Shown: piece by piece, positions 36,701 to 45,660 of the stretch | How positions within the stretch are numbered: position 1 is the stretch's first letter | Layout: every line of letters starts with the position of its first letter | DNA from: Branchiostoma floridae | Taxonomy: Eukaryota; Chordata; Leptocardii; Amphioxiformes; Branchiostomatidae | Length of the DNA stretch: 64,000 nucleotides | NCBI RefSeq assembly: GCF_000003815.2 | Contig: NC_049997.1 | Location: 13,793,533 to 13,857,532 of the forward strand | Direction: 5' to 3' | Program-made: the position numbers and the translations under genes | Notes under the pieces: generated by a model | Told to the model about the DNA's origin: nothing | Seen by the model: only the letters and a program-made list of their open reading frames with translations | Database searches by the model: none

Positions 36701-39700
36701 GTCGTCTCTGTTTCTTGTTTGGCCGACGCCTGTGTCTTCTAAATTTCGCTACTGCCGACAAATCCTTTTTATTGCAAATTTTTAGTGTCGTCTCTGTTTC
36801 TTGTTTGGCCGACGCCTGTGTCTTCTAAATTTCGCTACTGCCGACAAATCCTTTTTATTGCAAATTTTTAGTGTCGTCTCTGTTTCTTGTTTGGCTGACT
36901 TCAGTCTTCTAAATTTCGCTACTGCTGACAAATCTTTTATATTGCAAATTTTTCGTGTCGTCTTTGGTTTTGCTCTTGTAGATTTCCCCTTGGCACCCTG
37001 TGTGGCCTGCCGCCCCGTGTTTTGGTTCCCAAGCAACCATCTGACGAAGCGCCTACTGTTGTTACACCACACCGAGTATAAACCATGTCCACTGCTTCCG
37101 CACACGACAACACGATACCAGATGACCAAGTGGTCCAACTCAACTTTGGTCTCCATGGCAACGGACGCGGTAGAGGCAGGGGCCGCGGCCGTGCTCGGGG
37201 GACCCCGCGCGCTACCGGAGCAGCCGCGACCCCCCGGCCCGCTCCCCAGCTCACACCGGTTTCACACGATGGGCCCTCACTAACATCGACCCTGGCCCGC
37301 CACCGTAACCTCTTCCCCCCTTCACCAATCTCAGGGCAATTCGACGATGCTGTCCCCCGTACCACTCGCCCTAGGATCATCCCTAAATTAATGTGCAGTT
37401 TTAACGGTGTCTCCGACATAACTTGGGAGGAGTTTAAAATACAATTTACCGCAGACAGGTCCTATGGCGAGTGGGACGACCCCCTCAGCAAGACAGTACT
37501 AATCAGGCATCTTTCGGGTGGGGCCCTTCAAACCTATAACACGGCTGCAGCGTCCGTCAAAAACGGACCCTGTGACGTGGCGCTTGACTTCATGCGGGAG
37601 ATGTACAGTCGGCCTAATGACCCGACCCATTTTGAGTCGGAACTTTTCACGTTGTCCCGCAACCCGGGTGAAACGCCACAGTCTCTAGAGGTACGAATCC
37701 GCCGGCTAATCGCCAAAGTTCACCCCCAGGCCGACCAGCACACTAGGGATCTTTTGGGAATGCGGGAGTTCGTAGGCAAAATTCAAGACAAGCAAATGGC
37801 ATGGGAGGTAAAACGCTCTAAACCCCAAACCCTGCACGAAGCCAGCATGACCCTTCAGTTTTTCGAGGACCTTGCTAAATCACACACACCGTCACAGCAC
37901 CCCTCCCCACCTCCTCCTCCTAATGTCCGCCAGGTCAGCGATCCCTCTCCCGTCCCAGCGGAGACAGACATGCAGGCCATCCTGGCCTCCCACCGCCAGG
38001 AAATGCGAGAGATGCAGCGCTCCCACGAGCGTCAAGTAGCGTCTCTCCAAAGCCGCTTCGAGACGCTCCTCGGTTCCCAGCACCAACCCGCTCCCTACCA
38101 CCCACCACCCTCAAATCGCCCACCACCCCCCACCCCCCAGAACCCAACTCCGCGACGCACCCCGCAAAACTCTGGGTGCAACTACTGCCACGAACTTGGG
38201 CACTGGAAGAGGGAGTGCCCTCAGCTGCAGCGCTCCAACGCTGGCCGCCGGTCGGGAAACGATTTCGGGCTGGCTTAACTGGGGGTCAGCCAGCCACTAG
38301 CTCCCCACCCCCCTCGACCCCTCCCGACCCCTCTCCTGCTAAACTCATACCTTCCACCCACCCTTCCGTCGGAAGTTTTCACTTTACACCCCAGATATAT
38401 GGCCATTCCGCTGACGTATTAATTGACTCGGGAGCAGATGTTTCGCTTATTTCTGTTGACGTGCTAAACAAACTTGGTAACCACGTGACTCCACCAGAAC
38501 TTGTTCCTTATGATGGACCTGCCCTATCGACTGTGGCTGGGGGCGCCTTGGACATAGTTGGTAACGTCACCCTCCCTCTCACGTGGCAACAACACCAGTT
38601 TCCCGCGAAATTCTTGGTCTGTCGTAACACGACCACGCCCATTTTGGTCGGCACTGACTTTCTACTGGCTTTCGATGCTGAAGTGTCAATGCGCAAGCGC
38701 ACAATGACGCTCTGTGGGCCGACGGGCGTGGCATCCATTCCGGTCTCGCGCAAGGCAGCTGGGGCCGTTCGTCGTGTCGTGACCCGACACTCCTACTTAG
38801 TACCAGGGCGTTCGGTTCACCTTGTCCCAGGCAAAGTGGTAGGAAAGCGCGCAGATAACTCCCTTGGTCCCGGATACGTTAACCCGGCTCTTGCTTCATT
38901 AGGTCGTTTTGGCTTAACAGGGGAGTTGATATCACACACTCCCGCCAAAAATACCACCAGAGTTTTTGTCGTTAATGAGAATATTGAACCTGTCCTAATC
39001 CGTCCCGGCGCGGTAATTGGCTTGTATCACCCGTTTGACAGCCCCACCTCCCGCGGCGTTTCAGTCTGTCCATACACACCGGTTCCGCTCGCGCCCCCTT
39101 CCAACCAATCGTCGTCCGCTGGCGTGCCTCCGGCAGCCGGCCCCGGCCCCACACGCGCCACTAACCCCACCCCGACCCCCGACGTCCGTGCGGAGCTGGA
39201 GACATTGTTTGACCTGTCGTACATCCAAAACCCATCACACAGGAGTCAACTCTTGGACCTTTTAGTAGAATATGAAGACAGTCTCCCGCTCCCCGTACGA
39301 CATGTCCACCACACCTGTTCTTACACACTCCATTGACACTGGCGATGCCGCTCCCATTCGCCTTCCCCCGCGGCGTACCTCCCCCCAGGCTAAAGAGCAA
39401 ATTCGCCAGGAACTCGATAAACTGGCTTCACTAGGGTTCATCGAACCATCCAACTCCCCGTGGGGGGCCCCTGTTGTTCTAGTTAAGAAGAAGAATGGCG
39501 GCACGAGAATGTGTGTCGATTATCGCTCATTAAATTCCGTAACAAAGAAATGCTCGTGGCCGCTCCCCCGAATTGATGACACCCTCGATGCCCTGTCCGG
39601 CTCGAAATTGTTTTCCACATTGGATATGCGGGCTGGGTACCACCAGATTCCAGTTGACCCCTCGTCAGTGGAGAAGACTGCGTTTTCGACTCCATTTGGG

Positions 39701-42700
39701 ACGTACCAATACACAGTTCTCCCGTTTGGATTATGCAATGCTCCATCATCCTTTGCGCGTCTCATGGAGTCGGTCTTAAGGGGTCTACAACCACAGTGCT
39801 GTTTGGCGTATCTTGACGACAATATCGTACACTCTGACGATGACGTCACTATTCATCTCAACTATCTCCGGGCAGTCTTCCAACGTTATCGAGAAGCCCG
39901 ACTCAACCTCAATCCGGAGAAGTGTCGTTTCCTACAAAGACAGGTAGAGTTCTTAGGGCACATTATCTCAGGTGACGGTGTCAGTACCGACCCCTCTAAA
40001 ACGTCAGCGGTAGATAACTGGCCCACCCCGCGCTCGGTCCGCGATGTGCAACGTTTTTTAGGTTTGGCGAACTACTACCGACGCTTTGTTCACGGATTCG
40101 CCCAGATCGCGCGGCCCTTAACGGTCCTTACGAGGAAAGGCACCAGGTTCAGCTGGTCTGCGGACTGTCAGTCCGCCTTCGACCAACTGAAAGCTGCTCT
40201 TGTCTCTGCCCCTATACTTGCCTATCCAAACTTTGACCTGCCCTTTATCGTTGACACGGACGCGTCCGACAAAGGGATAGGGGGCGTGCTAAGTCAAGAG
40301 CAGCATGGGCATGAGCGCGTGATCCTGTATTATAGCCGAGCACTCTCGCCTGCGGAGCAACGTTACTGTACCCATCGGAGAGAGATGTTGGCCGCAGTTG
40401 AGTTCATAACAAAACACGACTGCTATCTGCAAGGCGAAGAGCCCTTCCTCCTCCGCACGGACAACAGCGCGGTCAAGTACCAAATTCGCAACAACAATCC
40501 GACCGGCCAGTCAGCTAGGTGGATACTGCGGCTAAGTCCTTACTACTTCAATATTGAACATAGGGCCGGTACGCGCCATGGTAACGCAGACGGTGTCAGT
40601 CGCATCCCCTGCGCGCAATGTGGTACGGTCGCTGAAGACTTAGACGTAGACGTTCCCCCCTCCCCCCAATGCGATACTGTCCCCCAGGTTAACACTGTTC
40701 AAGCCGGTATGGCCACTCAGACTGATCCCCTGTTTTCTACGATCGATTTGGCAGCCAAACAGCGCGAAGACCCCATCCTTGGCCAACTTGTCACAGACAA
40801 GGCCCAGGGCGTGAGACCAGTGGCCACCGGCTGCTGGCAGGCCTTGACGCGTGATCAAAAACTCTTGTATGGTGATTGGGACAATCTGGTATTACGGGAC
40901 GGGGTCCTTTATCGCCAATACATTAAATCTGATACCCCCGAACCTGCCATGCAACTCTTGGTCCCACGTACATTAATTCCCACTGTACTGCGTATGGTGC
41001 ACTCGGATCCGTTGTGTGGGCACCTGGGGATCGACAAGACAGTTGAAAGACTCAAAAACTCTTTTCATTGGCCGGGTCTGTCATCTGATGTCATCGCTTT
41101 TGTAGGGGGGTGCTTGGTATGTCAGAAAACTAAGGGAGGGCAACGGCAGCCCCGGGCCCCCTTATGCCCTAGCGTGGTAGGCTACCCTAATGAGAGAGTT
41201 GCCATGGATATAGTCGGTCCACTCCCAAAGTCCCAACAGGGTTCCAAATACATCCTCGTTGCGATCGACTATTTCACAAAATTTGTCGAGATCTTCCCCC
41301 TTGTCGATGACACCGCCCCTTCAGTTGCAAAAAGCTTTTACCAGGGTTGGGTCTGTAGGCACGGGGTCCCTGCATCCCTACACACCGACAGAGGATCCAA
41401 CTTTCAATCAATACTGGTCACGGAGCTTTGTAAGTACCTGAAAACCCATAAAACGCGGACCACGTCGTACCACCCCCAATCTGATGGGTTAGTCGAACGT
41501 TTCAACCGGACAATGGGCGCTATGCTCAGAGCTTATGTCCGTCAATCTGACCAGCGAGATTGGGACTTCCACCTCCCCGCGGTACAGTTTGCATATAACA
41601 CTAGCTGTCAGGCCACAACAGGTTTTTCACCTTACTTTCTAATGCACGGGCGTGAAGCCCGCCTTCCTGTGCACCTCCTGACGGGTGTACGTTGTGACTC
41701 TACCTCCACTTCGGAGTTCGTTGCAGCACTCAACGACAGAATGCCGTCTATTTTCAAATTGGTGCAGCAACACACGGCCCAGAAACAAGCTCGACAGAAA
41801 GAACTATTCGATTCTAAGGTCTATGGACAGCCACATGCTGTGGGCGACCTGGTGCTAGTACGGAATAACGCCGGGAAACCTGGCCTCTCCCGGAAGCTGG
41901 CCAACAAGTTCCATGGCCCGTACGAAGTATTGAGTAGGGTAGGGGACAATGCCTACCGGGTGAAAAACACCCGTGGCCGACGGCAAATTGATGTGGTAAA
42001 TTTCGAGCATCTCAAGGCCCTTACTCCACAGATGTTTGATCCTGACTATGACCCCAGGCAAGAGGGTCGCCGTCCGACGCGCAGGCGTCGTAAAGCTAAC
42101 CACGTGACTTCTCCCCCTAGGCCACCAATCTCGGAAACCTCACCCACTGACGGCGATGACGAAGAGTCAGACGATGACGCCCCGAGCGAGGACCCTGTAA
42201 CCCCCCAAGGACATAGCTCCGCGGGGTCCCCTCCCTCTTATGTTTCAGATCCGTCCTTATCTGACACCGAACCCAAGCGGCTCCGAGCACCTGTGGCGCA
42301 GCGTCGACCCTCAGCGCCGTCATCCCCTACACACAACCGGCCACCTGACACAGCACAGACGGCACCCATCCAGTCACCTGGCCCCGACCCATCACGTCCC
42401 CAGACACCTGTTCCAGATCCGACACCGGCACCAGCCCAGACACCTGTTCCACATACGACACCGGCACCAGCCCTGACACCTGTTCCAGATCCGACACCGG
42501 CTCCAGATCCGACACCTGTTCCAACCCCGACACCTGCTGCAACACCTACTCCGACACCTGCTCCGACCGACACGACAGCGACAACATCATCACCTGTCCT
42601 TCCGTCGCCGTTACCGCAACGTACCAACCGGCGTCGTCGTAGACAACCGCGAGACATGAACAATTTTATATGCTTCCCGGACGCTTATACCTCCAGTGAC

Positions 42701-45503
42701 AGCAACAGTGATACAAATCATGTCCACCCCAATGTATGCCAGGTCACTAATAGTTTAGACGTGGGGCTGACTACACAGTGCCAACCTTTGGATAGGTCGT
42801 GTCCCGGGGGGGAACAGTTCAGTGAAGGTCCCCCTGCCCGTCCCTTGGAACCCTCAACTTACGACCTCTCGCCAAATAGATGGAATCCGGTGGCCCATTT
42901 CATGACAGCTGTAGTCCGGGCCTTCACCAGCCCACCGAAACCTTTCTAAGAAATTCATGTCAAATTAGGAGTGGAAAATTCTTCATCCGTCTGAAGTCCC
43001 TCGTGTTCTCTCGTGGTTTGGGCACCCCCCCCCCCCTAGGTTCTATGTCCCCCAAAGGAACGGAATTTGACCCTCTGCCTACTTCGTCCCCTGTCTCCTT
43101 GTCGTGACTCGCTCACACATAGACGGGCATGGTTAATTCCCCTAATGATTGGTTCCGTAGCGACATGACCGTAGCGGGGTGTCCTTCCTACAACCACTTC
43201 CGATCGGGCTTCCGTACTTAGGTACCTACGGTTTGGCAAGCTTTTTCCTCCTCCTCGGTTTCGGCTACTGATTGTGTAAACCCGGGCAAATTTCAGCCTT
43301 CCTTGCGTCATTAAGTGGTCTCCTAAAAAAGAGATTCCACGAAGACAGTTGTCGTAATCATTAGCAGGGCACATTGTTAGGGATTAAGGTAGTGGGACCG
43401 CCTCGTTCTTTTCTCCGTTGGGACCCGTTTTCCCTTCCGAACGCGTTGGCACTCACTAGTCCCCTCCTCGTCTGGCACTGCGGCCAAGGACCCGCCAAAG
43501 TGCAGTGGGTCCCGAGCAAAAACGCTCTCAAACTGGTTAGACCGGGTTCGACATGATTTATCCTGTCTGTGTGTATTACTCGGGTACAGAGTCTTGTCTA
43601 CGTTGATGTGTGTACAAAATGCTTTTGATGATATGATTACTAATGTTCGGAACTTTGATGATGTTACTGTTCAGGAAAGTACTTTGGTATTATGGTGCTC
43701 CGTTATTCTGATGCTTCGATGACCTTATTGTTTGGGAAATTGTTTTGGTATTGTTTGGTATTTGTTTGGTATCGATATTTTGGATTTTGTTGTCATGCCT
43801 TCTGTTGCTTTCTATATGTAATGTTGTTTCGAATTCATTCGTATGGTGCCATGATGTATTTTATGTGATGCTGTATTCAACGAGATTCTCACCTAAGTGT
43901 CAAAGTCGATACAATTGTTTTTTTACTTGATTTGTACTTAATGAGATTGAAAGACCAGTCGTATCTGAGTCGATGCGATATTTTTTTTTCTCTCTTCATC
44001 TGTACTTAGTGAGCCGATATTGATGTATGCTAAGGTGTGAGTTATGGTTTGCGTATGGTTCCGGGTATTCGAAATTCATTGTGATATTCTTACGTAATTT
44101 ATTACTTAAAGTTAGTTCAATTTTACTGAGATGTGTTAAATGATGCGGGAGCATCATTAAGCGTTGCGGGGGGGATGGTGTAGCAAGTCTGTTATTACGT
44201 TGGGCGGCCCAGGGGTCACGTGGTGAGAGCACGTGATCATGGGCGCGCCCTGACGTCAACTAGGCCACGCCCCGCAGCGCTCGCGTAAGCTCCGCCTCCA
44301 ATTGATGTAATATAAGACGCGGTACGCGCTAGTTAGACTAGAAGCAGACTCAGGGACAAGGTCAACCGCATCTTCCGCCGCCGTAGTTACGTAACCGGTT
44401 AGTTAATATCATCCACCCGCATCTGTCCAGGTATCTTATCTTGCATTATTTGTATTAAGCCAGTCTTTATCATTACCTCCGTTCACTTGCTTAAACTGTA
44501 TACCATCGGTCGTAGTAATAAAGATCACATCAAACTGTACACTGAACCCTGGTCCTTGGCTATATTGGTGAGAGTGCATAGCATAGATACGTCACCTTGA
44601 CGTATAGGTAAATGCCCAAATCCTACCACTAAGACCAAATGTTTACACCAAAAGGATGCACCTTTTGGCATGGTCGGTTTGGTGGCGATTGAACCCCACT
44701 GTTACACAACTTCCCATTTTCTTTTTACGATCTGTCCTCGAATCTCTTAGTTTGATATCCTTATGTGGCACATCTTTAACTTTTACTCACAGGGTCAGCA
44801 TAAGAAACAATGCAAGCGGCGAGTAGAAACAGTGTCCCGGCTCCCGGGATTCAAACCCGAGCCGCCAGCTCACAAACCAAATGCCTTTATGAAACTTTAA
44901 CAACTATAGGTCGGACCCATTGGCATGATCAGTTTGGTCAGTGCTGGAACACCACTGTTAATTACTACTAGTATTGTGGGTTGTACATTTCTAGAAAAAC
45001 AGGCTAAAATCTGATTCATTTTCAGGAATATAGGTGCACTGGTGGTGCACATACTCATGACCTAAAAATCTAGTGGATGCACAGAAAAACTTTTGGCTGC
45101 ACAACATGCTTACACACTTCCTGTTCTTCAGAGCTGGAATACCAAATTCTATCATATGTAATGGTTAATAACTTAAACAAGTTTAACGTTACATGTCATT
45201 GACCCCAATTCTGATATGATTTATGGTGATGGCCAGCCTCTCCAAAATTGCTTAAGATATAATTCAATATGTAGTTCTCATGATCTCTGACTATGTTCTT
45301 CCCCAAGAACAGTGTGCTGATTATGCAATTTATAAAATCAAATTTGTTTTCCTCATGCCTCTTCATAATTTTCCTGATCATCAACTTCCTTCTGCATAAT
45401 AATTTTTTGCTGAAAATCTTTTCCCGCTTCGAAAAACATCCCCTAACTCTACTAAAATTGTGAAAACCTCACCTAGCTCTACTCCAGGATTCCTACAGGC
45501 CAT
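30715..45503 (-). CDS. DERA: Deoxyribose-phosphate aldolase, complete, 8 coding exons
   Basis: Cytosolic class I aldolase that splits 2-deoxy-D-ribose 5-phosphate into glyceraldehyde 3-phosphate and acetaldehyde in deoxynucleoside catabolism. Exons in transcript order: 45473-45503, 35078-35175, 34163-34310, 33456-33551, 32507-32641, 32033-32161, 31471-31583, 30715-30921. All introns are GT-AG and phases match. The sum is 957 nt, 318 aa, as in vertebrate DERA. Visible residues: the catalytic Asp in EIDIV (155), the Schiff-base Lys in DFIKTSTGKE (218) and the second Lys in GFKPAGGIR (254). Exon 1 is only 31 bases (MACRNPGVEL plus G); I chose it because it restores the family's NPG-x-ELD start in the right phase. 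Intron 1 holds a complete Gypsy element and SINEs. Confidence 0.95.
32744..32970. mobile_element. Foldback MITE in DERA intron 5
   Basis: 'catacgagcgatcgc' at about 32751 is mirrored by 'gcgatcgctcgtata' at about 32935, with an AT-rich centre. Exact termini and target duplication were not resolved. Confidence 0.5.
33885..34110. mobile_element. MITE with 'tttgcggt' repeats in DERA intron
   Basis: 'actgtaaatgc' at the left and 'gtgactgta' near the right lie around several copies of 'agtttgcggtag' and inverted 'accgcaaac'. Similar starts ('actgtaaat-tgaaatgtttgtggtg') occur at 53067 and 59877, so this looks like one dispersed family. Confidence 0.5.
34977..35052. mobile_element. 76-bp MITE with 17-bp perfect inverted ends
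   Basis: AGCAGAGGTTGGGTCAC (34977-34993) is perfectly mirrored at 35036-35052. It ends only 25 bases from the DERA exon 2 donor side (exon edge 35078) without touching the splice site. Confidence 0.75.
35190..35304 (-). mobile_element. tRNA-derived SINE, interrupted at box A by the Gypsy element
   Basis: On the minus strand from 35304: box A (TGGCATAGTGGC), then 'gagctggcgaccc' and box B (GGATTTGAATCCC), then a short body. A related copy lies at 44800-44885. The Gypsy 5' LTR begins immediately next to box A. Confidence 0.65.
35305..35773 (+). repeat. 5' LTR
   Basis: Begins TGTAGCAAGTCTG and ends GTTTACA. It contains CACGTG E-boxes, TGACGTCA, an inverted CCAAT-like stretch, a TATA-like 'aatataag' near 35434 and AATAAA at 35643-35648, so U3, R and U5 are plausible. 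Directly after it I find no TGG-starting tRNA primer site; the next bases are 'tgattcccac'. Confidence 0.95.
35774..37084 (+). other. Gypsy 5' leader with 86-bp tandem repeats
   Basis: Non-coding leader. At 36668-36950 a unit beginning 'gccgacaaatcctttttatt' repeats at 36668, 36754, 36840 and 36924 (86, 86 and 84 bases apart); the last copy is partial and diverged. A role in packaging, dimerisation or internal initiation is possible but not shown. Confidence 0.8.
37085..38278 (+). CDS. gag: Gypsy Gag (397 aa)
   Basis: Structural protein that would form the element's cytoplasmic particles and bind its RNA. The N-terminus is basic and Gly/Arg-rich (GRGRGRGRAR). The middle (about 110-280) resembles the retrotransposon Gag capsid region. 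A long Pro-rich stretch (about 280-360) follows, then one CCHC zinc knuckle with C365, C368, H373 and C378. The ATG at 37085 follows 'aaacc', an acceptable start context. The last codons contain the slippery heptamer that feeds ribosomes into the protease frame. The frame is intact. Confidence 0.93.
   Translation: MSTASAHDNTIPDDQVVQLNFGLHGNGRGRGRGRGRARGTPRATGAAATPRPAPQLTPVSHDGPSLTSTLARHRNLFPPSPISGQFDDAVPRTTRPRIIPKLMCSFNGVSDITWEEFKIQFTADRSYGEWDDPLSKTVLIRHLSGGALQTYNTAAASVKNGPCDVALDFMREMYSRPNDPTHFESELFTLSRNPGETPQSLEVRIRRLIAKVHPQADQHTRDLLGMREFVGKIQDKQMAWEVKRSKPQTLHEASMTLQFFEDLAKSHTPSQHPSPPPPPNVRQVSDPSPVPAETDMQAILASHRQEMREMQRSHERQVASLQSRFETLLGSQHQPAPYHPPPSNRPPPPTPQNPTPRRTPQNSGCNYCHELGHWKRECPQLQRSNAGRRSGNDFGLA
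38254..38312 (+). promoter_or_regulatory. -1 ribosomal frameshift signal (heptamer plus pseudoknot)
   Basis: G GGA AAC (38254-38260) lies in the gag frame. After a 7-base spacer comes an 8-bp stem (38268-38275 with 38288-38295: GGCTGGCT / AGCCAGCC). The loop GGGGGT (38281-38286) can pair with ACCCCC (38307-38312), giving an H-type pseudoknot. The gag stop (38276-38278) sits inside the loop. A -1 slip enters exactly the protease frame. Confidence 0.85.
38255..39336 (+). CDS. pro: Gypsy protease frame
   Basis: Aspartic protease region that would cut the Gag-Pol polyprotein, reached by -1 frameshift near 38257; the frame itself is open from 38176. The active site LIDSGADVSLI lies near 38421-38455, followed by the usual hydrophobic flap and Gly-rich sequence. 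Near 39290 the conserved polyprotein continues in the frame used by RT, while this frame ends at 39336. So a +1 (or -2) change separates the two, by mutation, assembly error or a second recoding event. Confidence 0.88.
39272..42949 (+). CDS. pol: Gypsy Pol: reverse transcriptase, RNase H, integrase (1225 aa)
   Basis: Copies the RNA to DNA and inserts it in the genome. RT: D118 in LDMRAGYHQ and YLDD at 180-183. RNase H: D328, E371, D397 and the later HGNAD Asp (440). Integrase: zinc-binding H577, H584, C614, C617, then D646, D706 and E742 with D-35-E spacing. A GPY/F-like module follows near 880-900. From about 930 on comes a ~295-residue low-complexity tail, first basic, then acidic/Ser-rich, then a 12-residue Pro/Thr repeat. 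The ATG at 39272 is merely the first in frame; natural translation is expected as a Gag-Pol fusion. All catalytic residues look intact. Confidence 0.95.
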   Translation: MKTVSRSPYDMSTTPVLTHSIDTGDAAPIRLPPRRTSPQAKEQIRQELDKLASLGFIEPSNSPWGAPVVLVKKKNGGTRMCVDYRSLNSVTKKCSWPLPRIDDTLDALSGSKLFSTLDMRAGYHQIPVDPSSVEKTAFSTPFGTYQYTVLPFGLCNAPSSFARLMESVLRGLQPQCCLAYLDDNIVHSDDDVTIHLNYLRAVFQRYREARLNLNPEKCRFLQRQVEFLGHIISGDGVSTDPSKTSAVDNWPTPRSVRDVQRFLGLANYYRRFVHGFAQIARPLTVLTRKGTRFSWSADCQSAFDQLKAALVSAPILAYPNFDLPFIVDTDASDKGIGGVLSQEQHGHERVILYYSRALSPAEQRYCTHRREMLAAVEFITKHDCYLQGEEPFLLRTDNSAVKYQIRNNNPTGQSARWILRLSPYYFNIEHRAGTRHGNADGVSRIPCAQCGTVAEDLDVDVPPSPQCDTVPQVNTVQAGMATQTDPLFSTIDLAAKQREDPILGQLVTDKAQGVRPVATGCWQALTRDQKLLYGDWDNLVLRDGVLYRQYIKSDTPEPAMQLLVPRTLIPTVLRMVHSDPLCGHLGIDKTVERLKNSFHWPGLSSDVIAFVGGCLVCQKTKGGQRQPRAPLCPSVVGYPNERVAMDIVGPLPKSQQGSKYILVAIDYFTKFVEIFPLVDDTAPSVAKSFYQGWVCRHGVPASLHTDRGSNFQSILVTELCKYLKTHKTRTTSYHPQSDGLVERFNRTMGAMLRAYVRQSDQRDWDFHLPAVQFAYNTSCQATTGFSPYFLMHGREARLPVHLLTGVRCDSTSTSEFVAALNDRMPSIFKLVQQHTAQKQARQKELFDSKVYGQPHAVGDLVLVRNNAGKPGLSRKLANKFHGPYEVLSRVGDNAYRVKNTRGRRQIDVVNFEHLKALTPQMFDPDYDPRQEGRRPTRRRRKANHVTSPPRPPISETSPTDGDDEESDDDAPSEDPVTPQGHSSAGSPPSYVSDPSLSDTEPKRLRAPVAQRRPSAPSSPTHNRPPDTAQTAPIQSPGPDPSRPQTPVPDPTPAPAQTPVPHTTPAPALTPVPDPTPAPDPTPVPTPTPAATPTPTPAPTDTTATTSSPVLPSPLPQRTNRRRRRQPRDMNNFICFPDAYTSSDSNSDTNHVHPNVCQVTNSLDVGLTTQCQPLDRSCPGGEQFSEGPPARPLEPSTYDLSPNRWNPVAHFMTAVVRAFTSPPKPF
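42401..42570 (+). repeat. 36-bp coding minisatellite in pol tail
   Basis: 'cagacacctgttcca' recurs at 42401, 42437 and 42473 (36 bases, 12 codons), then decays into shorter 'ccgacacctg' steps. It keeps the reading frame and encodes Pro/Thr-rich repeats. Confidence 0.85.
42950..44178 (+). other. Gypsy 3' non-coding region with polypurine tract
   Basis: No envelope-like or other large frame. A C-rich homopolymer lies near 43027. The purine run GGGGGGGA at 44168-44175, just before the 3' LTR, is the likely plus-strand primer. Confidence 0.75.
44179..44647 (+). repeat. 3' LTR
   Basis: Same 469 bases as the 5' LTR as far as I can read. AATAAA at 44517-44522 would end the element's transcript. 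Confidence 0.95.
44655..44965. mobile_element. Cluster of tRNA-like SINE pieces
   Basis: 'ttggcatg-tc-gtttgg' followed by 'ccactgtta' occurs at about 44665 and 44921 on the plus strand. Between them (44800-44885), on the minus strand, lies a copy related to 35190-35304 with box B GGGTTTGAATCCCGGG. They are SINE relics in DERA intron 1. Confidence 0.5.
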
Positions 45504-45660
45504 GACTGTAGAGTAGGACAGGTTTTTATCCGTGCACGGAGCTCCTGTTTGTGCTAAACTTGCTCCTCCAATTTTACGTGAACCAAAATCTCTTCTTACC
45601 ACCATGCACCTTCTTCCTCAATCCTGTCAACAAGGAAAACTTACATGACGTCACGAAGGT
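45504..45660 (-). promoter_or_regulatory. DERA: Probable DERA promoter / 5' UTR
   Basis: A full CRE palindrome TGACGTCA (45646-45653) lies about 145 bases upstream of the DERA start codon. No TATA box is evident. The transcription start was not determined. Confidence 0.45.

Larger units (their letters stand above)
35305..44647 (+). mobile_element. Complete Ty3/Gypsy LTR retrotransposon
   Basis: 9343 bp bounded by two 469-bp LTRs (TG...CA) that I could not tell apart, and by the 4-bp target duplication CCAA (35301-35304 and 44648-44651). Order: LTR, 1.3-kb leader, gag, protease, RT-RNaseH-integrase, 1.2-kb 3' region, polypurine tract, LTR. RNase H before integrase marks Ty3/Gypsy. I see neither a chromodomain nor an envelope gene. 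Matching LTRs imply a recent insertion. It lies antisense to DERA inside intron 1. Confidence 0.97.

Noticed and set aside
36937-39504. Minus-strand and alternative-frame ORFs across gag and pro
   Set aside because: Shadows of the GC-rich coding frames with Gly/Arg-rich sequence and no motifs.
42238-42663. Gly/Val-rich minus-strand frame
   Set aside because: Antisense of the 36-bp Pro/Thr repeat in the pol tail.
42950-44178. Envelope gene of an errantivirus-like Gypsy
   Set aside because: No long frame, signal peptide or membrane segment in the 3' region; it is an LTR retrotransposon without envelope.
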